Part shown: piece after piece, positions 39,338 to 48,012 of the stretch
How positions within the stretch are numbered: position 1 is the stretch's first letter
Layout of the letters: each line of letters opens with the position of its first letter
Assembly: GCF_001014975.1 (NCBI RefSeq)
Contig: NZ_BBXA01000019.1
Coordinates: forward strand, 18,501 to 82,500
Length of the DNA stretch: 64,000 nucleotides
Direction of reading: 5' to 3'
From: Novosphingobium sp. MD-1
GTDB taxonomy: Bacteria; Pseudomonadota; Alphaproteobacteria; Sphingomonadales; Sphingomonadaceae
Notes under the pieces: model-generated
Database searches by the model: none
The model's input: the letters and a program-made list of their open reading frames with translations, nothing else
What the model was told of the DNA's origin: nothing
Made by a program: the position numbers and the translations under genes

Positions 39338-40255
39338 TTGCTGTCACTATCGGCGCTGTTACAGTCGGTTCCGCTGCTTGCGTCGGGTGCGATGGCCCTG
39401 CCCCACCAGCCACTGCACTGGGAAGACCTGGGCCTTTCCCCGATCGCCGTCGACCTCGGCTTCTTCACGATCAAGTGGTATTCGCTGGCCTATCTGGCGG
39501 GCATCCTGCTCGCTTACTGGCACCTTCTGCGCATGATCCGTTCGCCCGGCGCGCCGCTGGCGCAGCGCCATGCAGACGATCTGTTCTTCTACGCCACGCT
39601 GGGCGTGATCTTGGGCGGGCGGCTGGGCTATGCCACGTTCTACGCGCCGCGCATGTTCGCCGATCCGAGCGAACTGGTGAAGCTGTGGGAAGGCGGCATG
39701 AGCTTCCATGGCGGCATGATCGGCACGGTGCTGGCGATCGCGTGGGTTTCGTGGCGCAACAAGCTCAATTTCGTGCGGGTGTGCGATTACATCGCCGTCT
39801 GCGTGCCTTTCGGTCTGCTGTTCGGCCGCCTGGCCAACTTCGTGAACGGCGAGTTGTGGGGCCGCGTGACCACCTCCACGGTGCCCTGGGTCATGATCTT
39901 TCCCGGCGCCGGCCCCCAGCCGCGCCATCCCAGCCAGCTCTACGAGGCGCTGCTCGAAGGCCTGGTGCTGGCCGTGCTGCTGATCACGCTGTTCTGGAAG
40001 ACCCGCGCGCGCTGGCGGCCGGGTCTGCTGGTCGGGCTGTTCACGCTGGGCTACGGCCTGTCGCGCTTCACCGTGGAATACTTCCGCGAACCGGACGCGC
40101 AGCTTGAGGAATTCGCCCGCAGCACCGGCTTCTCGATGGGCCAGTGGCTGACCATGCCGATGATGGCGGTGGGCCTGTTCTTCTTCATTCGCGCGCTGGT
40201 TCGCCCTCCGCTTTCGGCCCCGAAGCCGGCAACCGCGCCGGCCGCCACCGCGTGA
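39338..40255 (+). CDS. lgt: Prolipoprotein diacylglyceryl transferase
   Basis: 305 aa when started at TTG 39338, which has an ACGGAG ribosome-binding site 8 nt upstream; the next in-frame ATG (39392) has none and would cut into the N-terminal segment. Multi-pass inner-membrane protein. Motifs: [26 protein letters not shown] and the Lgt signature [14 protein letters not shown], then [13 protein letters not shown]. It transfers diacylglycerol from phosphatidylglycerol to the lipobox cysteine of prolipoproteins. The stop codon overlaps the next start (GTGA). Confidence 0.94.
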   Translation: MLSLSALLQSVPLLASGAMALPHQPLHWEDLGLSPIAVDLGFFTIKWYSLAYLAGILLAYWHLLRMIRSPGAPLAQRHADDLFFYATLGVILGGRLGYATFYAPRMFADPSELVKLWEGGMSFHGGMIGTVLAIAWVSWRNKLNFVRVCDYIAVCVPFGLLFGRLANFVNGELWGRVTTSTVPWVMIFPGAGPQPRHPSQLYEALLEGLVLAVLLITLFWKTRARWRPGLLVGLFTLGYGLSRFTVEYFREPDAQLEEFARSTGFSMGQWLTMPMMAVGLFFFIRALVRPPLSAPKPATAPAATA

Positions 40256-41358
40256 CCGGGGGGGCCACGACGGCCCGGGACGATCGTTCGCTCACCGCGA
40301 CGTTCGCCCGCCTGATCGCCGCCACCGGGCCACTGAGCATCGCGCATTTCATGGCCGAATCGAACGCGCGCTATTACGATTCGCGCGACCCGCTGGGCCT
40401 GACGGGAGACTTCATCACCGCCCCGGAAGTCAGCCAGATGTTCGGCGAACTGATCGGGTTGTGGCTGACGGACATCTGGACGCGCGCCGGCGCGCCATAT
40501 CCCGGCCACTACGTCGAACTCGGCCCGGGCCGCGGCACGCTGGCGCGCGACGCGCTGCGCGTGATGCGACGACAGGGCATGGCACCCGCCGTGCATTTCG
40601 TGGAGGGCAGCACGGCGCTCCGCGCGATCCAGCGCGAACACCATCCCGATGCCCGCTGGCACGACGATCTCTCCACCTTGCCCGCGGACGCGCCGCTGCT
40701 GATCGTCGCCAACGAGTTCCTCGATGCACTGCCGGTGCATCAACTGGTGAAGACCGCCGCCGGCTGGCGCGAACGCCTGGTGGGGATGCACGAAGGCAGG
40801 CTGGCCCCGGTCGTGGGCGCGCGCCCCATGGATGCGGCGGTGGCGATGGGCGGCACCGTCTCCGCCGCGCTTGCCGCGCTGATCGCGGACGCGCCCGACG
40901 GCGCGATCCTCGAAAGCAGTCCCGCGTCTGCGGCGGCTGTGCGCGCGGTCGCGGAACGGCTGGCCGCGCAGGGCGGCGCGGCGCTGTTCATCGACTATGG
41001 CCACACCGCGCCGCGCCTTGGCAGCACGCTGCAGGCGGTACGCGCGCACCGCAAGGTCGATGCTTTCGCCATGCCCGGCGAGGCTGACCTCACCGCGCAC
41101 GTCGATTTCGCGGCGATGGCGGAAACCGCCGAAGCCGGCGGCGCGCGGTGGATGGGCACGGCGGAACAGGGCCCCTGGCTCCACGCGCTCGGCATCGGCG
41201 CACGCGCGCAGGCGTTGGCGCGCTCGGCGCCGGCACAGGTCGCGACCCTCAACGCGGCGCTCGACCGACTGACCGGAGAATCGCAGATGGGCACGCTTTT
41301 CAAGGTTATGGGGCTGGCGAACCCCGGCTGGCCCGCGGGCGCCGGTTTCCCGCGCTAG
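40252..41358 (+). CDS. SAM-dependent methyltransferase, MidA/NDUFAF7 family
   Basis: 368 aa from GTG 40252, overlapping lgt. Motifs are [37 protein letters not shown], typical of the family N-terminus, the SAM-binding ELGPGRGTL, and [12 protein letters not shown]. Homologues (NDUFAF7 in mitochondria) methylate an arginine in the complex I subunit NDUFS2 during assembly. The petABC operon begins 284 bp downstream, so respiration-related genes are clustered, although the target would be complex I rather than bc1. Confidence 0.9.
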   Translation: MTGGATTARDDRSLTATFARLIAATGPLSIAHFMAESNARYYDSRDPLGLTGDFITAPEVSQMFGELIGLWLTDIWTRAGAPYPGHYVELGPGRGTLARDALRVMRRQGMAPAVHFVEGSTALRAIQREHHPDARWHDDLSTLPADAPLLIVANEFLDALPVHQLVKTAAGWRERLVGMHEGRLAPVVGARPMDAAVAMGGTVSAALAALIADAPDGAILESSPASAAAVRAVAERLAAQGGAALFIDYGHTAPRLGSTLQAVRAHRKVDAFAMPGEADLTAHVDFAAMAETAEAGGARWMGTAEQGPWLHALGIGARAQALARSAPAQVATLNAALDRLTGESQMGTLFKVMGLANPGWPAGAGFPR

Positions 41359-41457
41359 GCCGCGAATCCCCCTTCCGGGGTTCTTCCGGCGAAACCCTGC
41401 TCGCCCCCCTGCCCAAACCCTTGTGAATCCGCGCTTCCCGCAGGACCAAAATGCCTG

Positions 41458-41486
41458 TTGGCAAACTATCGCCTTTGCGTCTATCA
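41458..41486 (+). promoter_or_regulatory. Sigma70-type promoter candidate for petABC
   Basis: TTGGCA at 41458-41463, a 17-nt spacer, and CTATCA at 41481-41486, 157 bp before the petA ATG. It lies in a gene-free 284-bp stretch between the methyltransferase and petA. The match is by eye only; the rest of the region (41487-41642) would be a long 5' leader. Confidence 0.35.
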
Positions 41487-41642
41487 GGCCCCCCAAGTGG
41501 GGGTTTGGTGCGCGCTGTTCGCGTGCGCCCGGCCCCTGTGCAAGGGGGATAAACCGGACGGTCCTTTCCCCGGGCACGTTCAAAGGGGCAAGTTGGACCG
41601 CGCCCGGTCCGCGGGCGCGGCGGCAGCAGGCAGGGAATTTCA

Positions 41643-42209
41643 ATGGCTGATGAGGCGAGCATCGACACTCCGGCTGATGGTACCGGAGAAGGTGTGCGGC
41701 GGCGCGATTTCATCAATATCGCGGCCGTAAGTTTTGCGGGAGTGGGCGGCCTTGCCGCCGTCTGGCCGCTGGTGCGGCAGATGAGTCCGTCGGCGGACGT
41801 CCTGGCGGAAAGCTCCACGGAGATCGACATCTCGGCGATCCAGCCGGGACAGGCGATCAAGGCCGTGTTCCGCAAGCAGCCGGTGTTCCTCCGCAACCTG
41901 ACCCCGAAGGAAATCTCGGAAGCGGACGCGGTCGACGCCTCGACGCTGCGCGATCCGCAGACGCTGGAGCAGCGCACCAAGGAAGGCCACAAGAACTGGC
42001 TGATCACCATGGGTGTCTGCACCCACCTGGGCTGCGTGCCGCTGGGCGCCGGCGAAGGCGAGGTGAAGGGCGAGTTCGGCGGTTACTTCTGCCCCTGCCA
42101 CGGTTCGGTCTACGATACCGCGGCGCGCATCCGCAAAGGCCCGGCACCGAAGAATCTCGAAGTGCCTCCCTACGAATTCACTTCCGACACTGTCGTGAAG
42201 ATCGGCTGA
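41643..42209 (+). CDS. petA: Ubiquinol-cytochrome c reductase iron-sulfur (Rieske) subunit
   Basis: 188 aa. N-terminal twin-arginine region (VRRRDFINIAAV) plus one membrane helix at about 24-43. The Rieske cluster ligands are C126 and H128 (CTHLGC) and C150 and H153 (CPCHG), with C131 and C152 placed for the stabilising disulfide. It carries electrons from ubiquinol to cytochrome c1 in complex III. First gene of petABC; petB follows after 12 bp. Confidence 0.97.
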   Translation: MADEASIDTPADGTGEGVRRRDFINIAAVSFAGVGGLAAVWPLVRQMSPSADVLAESSTEIDISAIQPGQAIKAVFRKQPVFLRNLTPKEISEADAVDASTLRDPQTLEQRTKEGHKNWLITMGVCTHLGCVPLGAGEGEVKGEFGGYFCPCHGSVYDTAARIRKGPAPKNLEVPPYEFTSDTVVKIG

Positions 42210-42221
42210 GGATAAGACCCG

Positions 42222-43508
42222 ATGAGCTTTCCCTGGGCGAACCATTACAAGCCTAGCCACCCCTTCATGCAGTGGCTGGACGAGAAGCTGCCTTTGCCGC
42301 GCTTCGTCTACAACGCCGTCGGCGCCGGTTATCCGGTGCCGCGCAACCTGAACTATTTCTGGAACTTCGGCATCCTGGCAGGCGTCTGCCTGATGCTCCA
42401 GATCGTCACCGGCGTGATCCTGGCGATGCACTATGCCGCCAACACGGGCGTGGCGTTCGATTCCACCGAACACATCATGCGTGACGTGAACTGGGGCTGG
42501 ATGCTGCGCTACGCGCACGCCAACGGTGCCTCGGCGTTCTTCGTCGTGGTCTATGTCCACATCTTCCGCGGGTTCTTCTTCAGCTCGTACAAGGCCCCGC
42601 GCGAGATGATCTGGCTGCTGGGCGTGGTGATCTTCCTGCTGATGATGGCCACCGCCTTCATGGGCTACGTGCTTCCCTGGGGCCAGATGAGCTTCTGGGG
42701 CGCCAAGGTCATCACCGGCCTGTTCGGCGCGATCCCGCTGGTGGGCGAACCGCTGCAGCAGTGGCTGCTCGGCGGCTTCTCGCCCGATCAGGCGGCGCTG
42801 AACCGCTTCTTCTCGCTGCACTTCCTGCTGCCCTTCGTGATCCTGGGCGTGGTGATCCTGCACGTGTGGGCGCTGCACATCCCCGGTTCGTCGAACCCGA
42901 CGGGCGTGGAAGTGAAGAGCGAGAGCGACACCGTTCCCTTCCACCCGTACTACACGGCGAAGGACGGCTTCGGACTGGGTGTGTTCCTGCTGCTCTACTG
43001 CGCGGTGCTGTTCTTCGCGCCGAACGCGCTGGGCCACCCGGACAACTACATTCCGGCCAACCCGATGAGCACCCCGGCGCACATTGTGCCCGAATGGTAC
43101 TTCTGGCCGTTCTACGCGATCCTGCGCGCCTTCACGTCGGACTTCTTCTTCATCCCGGCCAAGCTGATGGGCGTGCTCGCCATGTTCAGCGCGATCCTGG
43201 TGTGGTTCTTCCTGCCCTGGCTGGATACCTCGCCGGTCCGTTCGGGACTGTACCGTCCGCTGTTCCGCAAGTTCTTCTATGTCCTGCTCGTGGACGTGCT
43301 GATCCTGGGATACTGCGGCGGCGCGCCGGCTGCGGAACCCTACGTGATGATCTCGCAGATCGCCGCGACGTACTACTTCCTGCACTTCCTCGTCATTCTC
43401 CCGCTCGTTTCGTCGATCGAGAAGCCCGAACCGCTTCCCTATTCGATCACCGAAGCCGTGCTGGGCAAGGATGACGGCGCCGTGCTGTCCGCCAACCCCG
43501 CTGCCTGA
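42222..43508 (+). CDS. petB: Cytochrome b of the bc1 complex
   Basis: 428 aa, eight-helix cytochrome b in one piece (not split as in b6f). Visible are the paired heme-ligand histidines in helices B and D ([24 protein letters not shown] and [25 protein letters not shown]), [16 protein letters not shown], and the Qo-site motif [14 protein letters not shown]. It holds hemes bL and bH and both quinone sites. Central gene of petABC. Confidence 0.97.
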   Translation: MSFPWANHYKPSHPFMQWLDEKLPLPRFVYNAVGAGYPVPRNLNYFWNFGILAGVCLMLQIVTGVILAMHYAANTGVAFDSTEHIMRDVNWGWMLRYAHANGASAFFVVVYVHIFRGFFFSSYKAPREMIWLLGVVIFLLMMATAFMGYVLPWGQMSFWGAKVITGLFGAIPLVGEPLQQWLLGGFSPDQAALNRFFSLHFLLPFVILGVVILHVWALHIPGSSNPTGVEVKSESDTVPFHPYYTAKDGFGLGVFLLLYCAVLFFAPNALGHPDNYIPANPMSTPAHIVPEWYFWPFYAILRAFTSDFFFIPAKLMGVLAMFSAILVWFFLPWLDTSPVRSGLYRPLFRKFFYVLLVDVLILGYCGGAPAAEPYVMISQIAATYYFLHFLVILPLVSSIEKPEPLPYSITEAVLGKDDGAVLSANPAA

Positions 43509-43541
43509 GCCAGCCGAACCGGAAAGAACGAGAGAACCCCT

Positions 43542-44363
43542 ATGGTCCGTCTTTTTGGCCCCTTCGTCGGCCTTTTCTTCGCCGTCGCGCTGCTCTGGTC
43601 GTTCGGTAATGGCGCCTATGTCGCCATCACCGAGCCGGCGGCCCCGACAGCCGAGCACGAGTTCCACAAGCACCCCAAGGAAGTGCACTTCGCTTCCGAC
43701 GGCGCGTTCGGCCGCTTCGACAAGGAACAGCTGCAGCGCGGCTTCCTGGTTTACAAGGAAGTGTGCTCGGCCTGCCACTCGCTTAAGCACGTCGCGTTCC
43801 GCGATCTCCAGCAGCTCGGCTATTCGGAAGCCGAAGTGAAGGCGATCGCCAAGCAGTGGGGCACCAAGCAGCCCACCTTCGACCCGAAGACCGGTGACCG
43901 TGGCGAGCGTGACAACCTGCCCGCCGATCACTTCCCGATGGTCTACTACGCCGGCCAGGGCAGCCCGCCCGACCTATCGCTGATCACCAAGGCGCGTCAC
44001 GAAGGCCCGGCCTATGTGTACTCGCTGCTGACCGGCTACCAGGACCAGCCCGCGGAACTCCTCAAGAAGTTCCCGGACGCCAAGACGCCGGAAGGGCTGC
44101 ACTACAACCCGTACTTCGCCAACCTGAACCTGGCGATGCCCGCGCCGCTGACCGGCGATGGCCAGGTGACCTACAGCGATGGCACGCCGGCGACGGTCGA
44201 CCAGATGTCCAAGGACGTCGCGGCGTTCCTGATCTGGACGGCCGAACCCAAGCTGGACAAGCGCAAGCAGACCGGCTGGGCCGTGCTGGGCTTCCTGCTG
44301 GCGGCCACCGTGCTGGCCTATCTGTCCAAGAAGCAGGTTTGGAGCAACGTGGGCGGACATTGA
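43542..44363 (+). CDS. petC: Cytochrome c1 of the bc1 complex
   Basis: 273 aa. N-terminal hydrophobic leader (about 5-30) exports the protein. Heme c is attached at CSACH (C75-H79); the methionine ligand is likely in NLAMPAPLTGDG. A C-terminal anchor helix (GWAVLGFLLAATVLAYLSKKQVW) holds it in the inner membrane. It passes electrons to a soluble or membrane cytochrome c. It closes the petABC operon, followed by a strong terminator. Confidence 0.96.
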   Translation: MVRLFGPFVGLFFAVALLWSFGNGAYVAITEPAAPTAEHEFHKHPKEVHFASDGAFGRFDKEQLQRGFLVYKEVCSACHSLKHVAFRDLQQLGYSEAEVKAIAKQWGTKQPTFDPKTGDRGERDNLPADHFPMVYYAGQGSPPDLSLITKARHEGPAYVYSLLTGYQDQPAELLKKFPDAKTPEGLHYNPYFANLNLAMPAPLTGDGQVTYSDGTPATVDQMSKDVAAFLIWTAEPKLDKRKQTGWAVLGFLLAATVLAYLSKKQVWSNVGGH

Positions 44364-44388
44364 TCGCCCGCCGATTGCCAGACACGAG

Positions 44389-44415
44389 AAGGCCACCGGG
44401 AACGGTGGCCTTTTT
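44389..44415 (+). terminator. rho-independent terminator of petABC
   Basis: Stem AAGGCCACCG / CGGTGGCC with a GGAA loop and a T5 run, 26 bp after the petC stop. Confidence 0.9.
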
Positions 44416-44499
44416 CGTTGGCGCACGGCCGCCGCAACGCCATGGTGCGCCGCGCCCATCGCGCCGAAATCCCCGCAACCTCTCCTCGAAAGTTTCCCG

Positions 44500-45036
44500 A
44501 TGACGCCCGACGATCTCAAGATGCTTGTCCGGTCGGTTCCCGATTTCCCCTCCCCCGGCATCCTGTTCCGCGACATCACCACGCTGATTGCCCATGGCGA
44601 AGGGCTTAGCGCCTGCGTGGATCACCTGGCCGAACGCGCCCGCGCGGCAGACGCGGAACTGATTGCCGGCATGGAAGCGCGCGGCTTCATCTTCGGCGCG
44701 GCGGTGGCGGCGCGCATGGGCGTGGGCTTCCTGCCGGTACGCAAGCCGGGCAAGCTGCCGGTCAAGACGATCGGCATCGACTATGCGCTGGAATACGGGC
44801 GCGACCGGCTGGAAATCGATCCCACGGTCATCCGCGAAGGCCAGCGCGTGGTCATCGTGGACGATCTGATCGCCACCGGCGGCACGGCGCTGGCCGCCGC
44901 CGAACTGCTGCGCCAGGCAGGCGCGGCGGTGCGGCACGCGCTGTTCGTGATCGACCTGCCCGATCTCCACGGCGCCGAACGGCTACGCGGCGCCGGCTTG
45001 ACCGTGGATGCCCTGATGGATTTTCCCGGGCACTGA
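44500..45036 (+). CDS. apt: Adenine phosphoribosyltransferase
   Basis: 178 aa, standard length. The type I PRTase PRPP-binding loop is VVIVDDLIATGGTA. The N-terminus is PDFPSPGILFRDITTL and the hood segment MEARGFIFGAAVAARMGVGFLPVRKPGKLP, both characteristic of Apt. It salvages adenine to AMP in the cytosol. Single-gene unit bounded by terminators on both sides. Confidence 0.96.
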   Translation: MTPDDLKMLVRSVPDFPSPGILFRDITTLIAHGEGLSACVDHLAERARAADAELIAGMEARGFIFGAAVAARMGVGFLPVRKPGKLPVKTIGIDYALEYGRDRLEIDPTVIREGQRVVIVDDLIATGGTALAAAELLRQAGAAVRHALFVIDLPDLHGAERLRGAGLTVDALMDFPGH

Positions 45037-45042
45037 AACGCG

Positions 45043-45076
45043 AAAGCCCCGCTCTCCGGCGAGAGCGGGGCTTTTG
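45043..45076. terminator. Bidirectional terminator between apt and the acyl-CoA synthetase gene
   Basis: Perfect 14-bp stem (AAAGCCCCGCTCTC / GAGAGCGGGGCTTT) with a 4-nt loop at 45057-45060, between the two convergent stop codons. Confidence 0.9.
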
Positions 45077-45099
45077 TGCCTTACCGCCTATTCCGGCGG

Positions 45100-47217
45100 T
45101 CAGTCGACCAGCATCAGCGCGTCGAGCGCCACGACGCCTTCGCCCACCGGGTGCAGGATCACCGGATTGAGGTCGATCTCGCGGATCGCGGGTTCGGCGC
45201 GCAGCACCTGCCCCACGGTAGCGATCAGGCGCGCGAGCGCCGCCACGTCCAGCGCGGGCGATCCGCGATAGCCCTGGAGCAGCGCCGCGCTCTTCAGCTT
45301 CAGCAACTCTGCCACGACCGCTTCCTCGGTCAGATCGGCGGTCAGCAGGCGCACGTCCTGCAGGATCTCCGCCGTCACGCCGCCGAAGCCGGCCAGCACC
45401 ACCGGCCCCCATTCGGGATCGTTCTTGGCGCCGACGATCATTTCCAGCCCGCGCTTGCCCATCGCCTCGATCAGCACGCCGTCCAGCCGGATCGCCGCCG
45501 AATAGGCCGCGACGTTATCGTGGATGCGCTCCCACGCCGCGCGCACGGCGGCGCCATCGGCCAGGTTGAGCAGCACGCCACCGGCATCGCTCTTGTGCCC
45601 CAGCGCGGCAGCCTGTGCCTTCATCGCCACCGGATAACCGACCGCATCGGCGGCCGCGACCGCCTCGTCCGCGCTCGCCGCGAAGCGACCGGCCGGGAAC
45701 GGCAGGCCCAGCGGCCCCAGCAGCTCCTTCGCCTTGTATTCCGGCACCACGCCCGAAACCGCGTCCAGCCCCGCCAGCGGCAGGGCCGGCTTGTCCGTGG
45801 CCGAAAGATCGCGCGCGGACCAGTGCGTCAGGCGCGCGATGGCGCGCAGCGCGCGTTCGGTGGTCGGGAACCAGGGAATGCCCGCGGCCCGCAACGCGGC
45901 AATGCGATCGGCCGGCACATCCGCCCCTTCGTCCAGCCCGGCGAAGACCAGCGGCTTGGTCAGCGCCTTGCCATCCACCGCCGCCAGGATCGGCGGGTAC
46001 TTGATCGCGCAGGTGATCGGCTCGGCCTGGATGATCCCGGCCAGCACGGTGCCTACGCGGTCGTCCTCCAGCAGCGCTTCCAGCGTGCGGGTATAGATCG
46101 ACGGTTCGGACAGCCCCTGCGCGGTGATGTCGAGCGGGTTGCTCACTGGCACGAAGGGCGGCAGCGCGGCGCGCAGGGCCGGCGAATCCGCGTCATGCAG
46201 ATCGGCCAGCGGCAGTTCCAGTTCCTCGGCCAGATCGAGCGTCAGCGCCTTGAACGCGCCCGATTCGCCCAGCACGGCCGTGTTGCCGGAGGGTGGCACG
46301 GGGCAGCGCACCGCGATCTCGGCAATGTCGCCCAGCTCTTCCAGCGTTTCGGCGAAGATCACGCCGGCGCGCGAGACCATCGCCCGCATCAGCTTGTAGT
46401 CGCCCGCCATCGCGCCGGTGTGCGTAGCCGCGGATTCGCGCGCCGCGCTCGACTTGCCCGGATGGAGCAGGACGATCGGCTTGCCCGCCGCGCGCGCACG
46501 CCGCGCCGCCGCGAGGAAGCGCTGCGGCTTGCGGAATTGTTCGACGATCATCGCGATCACATGGGTGTCGGGCTGGTCGACCATCCAGTCGACATAGTCC
46601 TCCACGCCGCTCGCCGCCTCGTTGCCGGTCGATACCGAATAGGACACGCCGGCATCGCGCGCGAGCAGCATGGTCCCCAGCACCGCCGCCATCGCACCGG
46701 ACTGCGAGACGATGCCGATCGCGCGGCGATCGCCCGGCGGCACGGCGTTGGTTTCCACGAAAGTCAGCGGCACGCGATCGACATAGTTGACGAGGCCCAG
46801 GCAGTTCGGCCCTTCGACCACCAGCCCCGCCTCCTGCGCGATCCGGGCGATCTCGTGCTGTTCGGCCAGCCCTTCCTCACCCCCTTCGGCGAATCCGGCG
46901 GAGAAGATCACCACGCCCCCCGCCTTGCGCGCCGCCAGCCCGCGTACCGCGTCCAGCACGCCCGCGCGCGGGATGGCGAGCACCGCCACGTCCACACCCT
47001 CCGGCAGCGCATCGACCGAGGGATAGCAGCGCAACCCCATGATCTCCTCGCGCTTCGGGTTCACCGGATAGATCGCGCCGGAATAGCCGTTGTTGGCCAG
47101 GTTGGTGAGCAGGGTGGCGCCGAGCGCGCCCGGCTTGTCGGACGCCCCCACGACGGCAACCGAACGCGGGCGCAGGAAACGGTCAAGGGCGGCGTGCGAG
47201 AGATTCGCGTCAGTCAT
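45100..47217 (-). CDS. ADP-forming acyl-CoA synthetase (acetate--CoA ligase family, fused alpha-beta)
   Basis: 705 aa. Domains in order: CoA-binding Rossmann domain (FLRPRSVAVVGASDKPGALG...), succinyl-CoA-ligase-like domains with the phosphohistidine loop ARESAATHTGAMAG (His near residue 262), and a C-terminal ATP-grasp domain starting LLGPLGLPFPAGRFAASADEA and ending REIDLNPVILHPVG. No GNAT acetyltransferase extension. The reaction is acid + CoA + ATP to acyl-CoA + ADP + Pi. Sphingomonad members include the lignin-phenol enzyme FerA (feruloyl-CoA synthetase), so an aromatic substrate is possible; this is by family analogy only. Confidence 0.88.
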   Translation of the reverse strand: MTDANLSHAALDRFLRPRSVAVVGASDKPGALGATLLTNLANNGYSGAIYPVNPKREEIMGLRCYPSVDALPEGVDVAVLAIPRAGVLDAVRGLAARKAGGVVIFSAGFAEGGEEGLAEQHEIARIAQEAGLVVEGPNCLGLVNYVDRVPLTFVETNAVPPGDRRAIGIVSQSGAMAAVLGTMLLARDAGVSYSVSTGNEAASGVEDYVDWMVDQPDTHVIAMIVEQFRKPQRFLAAARRARAAGKPIVLLHPGKSSAARESAATHTGAMAGDYKLMRAMVSRAGVIFAETLEELGDIAEIAVRCPVPPSGNTAVLGESGAFKALTLDLAEELELPLADLHDADSPALRAALPPFVPVSNPLDITAQGLSEPSIYTRTLEALLEDDRVGTVLAGIIQAEPITCAIKYPPILAAVDGKALTKPLVFAGLDEGADVPADRIAALRAAGIPWFPTTERALRAIARLTHWSARDLSATDKPALPLAGLDAVSGVVPEYKAKELLGPLGLPFPAGRFAASADEAVAAADAVGYPVAMKAQAAALGHKSDAGGVLLNLADGAAVRAAWERIHDNVAAYSAAIRLDGVLIEAMGKRGLEMIVGAKNDPEWGPVVLAGFGGVTAEILQDVRLLTADLTEEAVVAELLKLKSAALLQGYRGSPALDVAALARLIATVGQVLRAEPAIREIDLNPVILHPVGEGVVALDALMLVD

Positions 47218-47277
47218 GACATCCTCCGAAATTAGCTATGTTCTATAACAATATTCGGAGGCGCGTAAAGGCGGAAC

Positions 47278-47565
47278 TCAGGCCGGATGCCAGTCGAACA
47301 CCAGTTCGCCTTCACGGAAGGCGAAGCGGTTCAGGTGATCGGCGACCACCTTCTGCATCCGCGCCACGTCGCCGCCCTCGGCAACGGTGCAGGTCACGGT
47401 AAGCGCCGTCTCGTCCGCGACAAGATCGACAGGGCCGAGCGGCAGCGGCACGCGCCCCTGATGCGCATCGAAGGTAACGTCGAACTTGTGGCTCCAGTGC
47501 TTGCACAACTGCTGGAGATAGCGGCTGGCGCTGGCGGTGGGCACGATGGCGCGGGTTACGGACAT
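47278..47565 (-). CDS. DUF2218 domain-containing protein
   Basis: 95 aa. SASRYLQQLCKHWSHKFDVTFDAHQGRVPLPLGPVDLVADETAL and a C-terminal VVADHLNRFAFREGELVFDW fit the small DUF2218 family, which often accompanies siderophore or iron-related genes but has no proven function. It lies 60 bp upstream of the acyl-CoA synthetase gene on the same strand. Confidence 0.85.
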   Translation of the reverse strand: MSVTRAIVPTASASRYLQQLCKHWSHKFDVTFDAHQGRVPLPLGPVDLVADETALTVTCTVAEGGDVARMQKVVADHLNRFAFREGELVFDWHPA

Positions 47566-47749
47566 GAAGAAAGCCTCGCTTGTTAAGATGGCTCAAAGAT
47601 ATATCTTTATCGCCAGGATACAAGGGGGCCGGCGCTTCGCCCGGTTTGCCAATACGCCGGTTGACGCCGCCGCCCCGCCGTGGCAATCGGCCCGTATCAG
47701 GGCGGCGACAGCGGTCGCTGCCGCGATCAAGAGCACGACGCTTGATTGC

Positions 47750-47823
47750 GCGGGTATAGCACAATGGTAGTGCAGCAGCCTTCCAAGCTGAATACGCGGG
47801 TTCGATTCCCGCTACCCGCTCCA
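47750..47823 (+). tRNA. tRNA-Gly (anticodon TCC)
   Basis: A 7-bp acceptor stem (GCGGGTA / TACCCGC) with discriminator T and encoded CCA (47821-47823). The D-loop, an anticodon stem-loop with CTTCCAA (anticodon TCC) and a T-arm GCGGG-TTCGATT-CCCGC are all present. It decodes GGA/GGG. The 3' end is the likely integration site of the downstream island: a P4-type integrase gene begins 189 bp later. Confidence 0.95.
47803..47823 (+). other. Likely attachment core (left), 3' end of tRNA-Gly
   Basis: T-arm and acceptor 3' half of the tRNA gene. P4-type integrases recombine into this part of tRNA genes, leaving the tRNA intact on the integrase side. Its 14-nt core at 47803-47816 recurs with one mismatch at 60165-60178. 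Confidence 0.55.
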
Positions 47824-47837
47824 CCTTTCAGTCCAGC

Positions 47838-47924
47838 CGCGTCCGTATCTGTCTGGACATACCCCTGAAATACACGGTATTTAGCGGCATATCAGGCCGC
47901 ATTCGCTCGCTCGCGTCCATATCT
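47838..47924 (+). repeat. Pair of 13-bp direct repeats, possible integrase arm sites
   Basis: CGCGTCCGTATCT at 47838-47850 and CGCGTCCATATCT at 47912-47924 differ at one base and are 74 bp apart, between the tRNA and the integrase gene. Confidence 0.35.
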
Positions 47925-47937
47925 AGCCACCCGCCGA

Positions 47938-47955
47938 TGGGGGTATGATTGGGGG
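47938..47955 (+). repeat. Island-end 18-bp direct repeat, left copy
   Basis: TGGGGGTATGATTGGGGG, identical to 60088-60105. Further GGGGTATG units lie nearby at 47972-47979 and 47992-48000, and one in reverse orientation at 47858-47865, all between the tRNA and the integrase start. Confidence 0.85.
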
Positions 47956-48012
47956 AAGCCGGAACAGGCAAGGGGTATGATGTGCGGCGCTGGGGGTATG
48001 CGAGGGCAGGCC

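Noticed and set aside
35589..39536. 1315-codon open frame on the plus strand opposite glnD and the acyl-CoA synthetase gene
   Set aside because: Antisense shadow of two clearly recognisable genes in GC-rich DNA; its translation is rich in Arg, His and Gly with no domain pattern.
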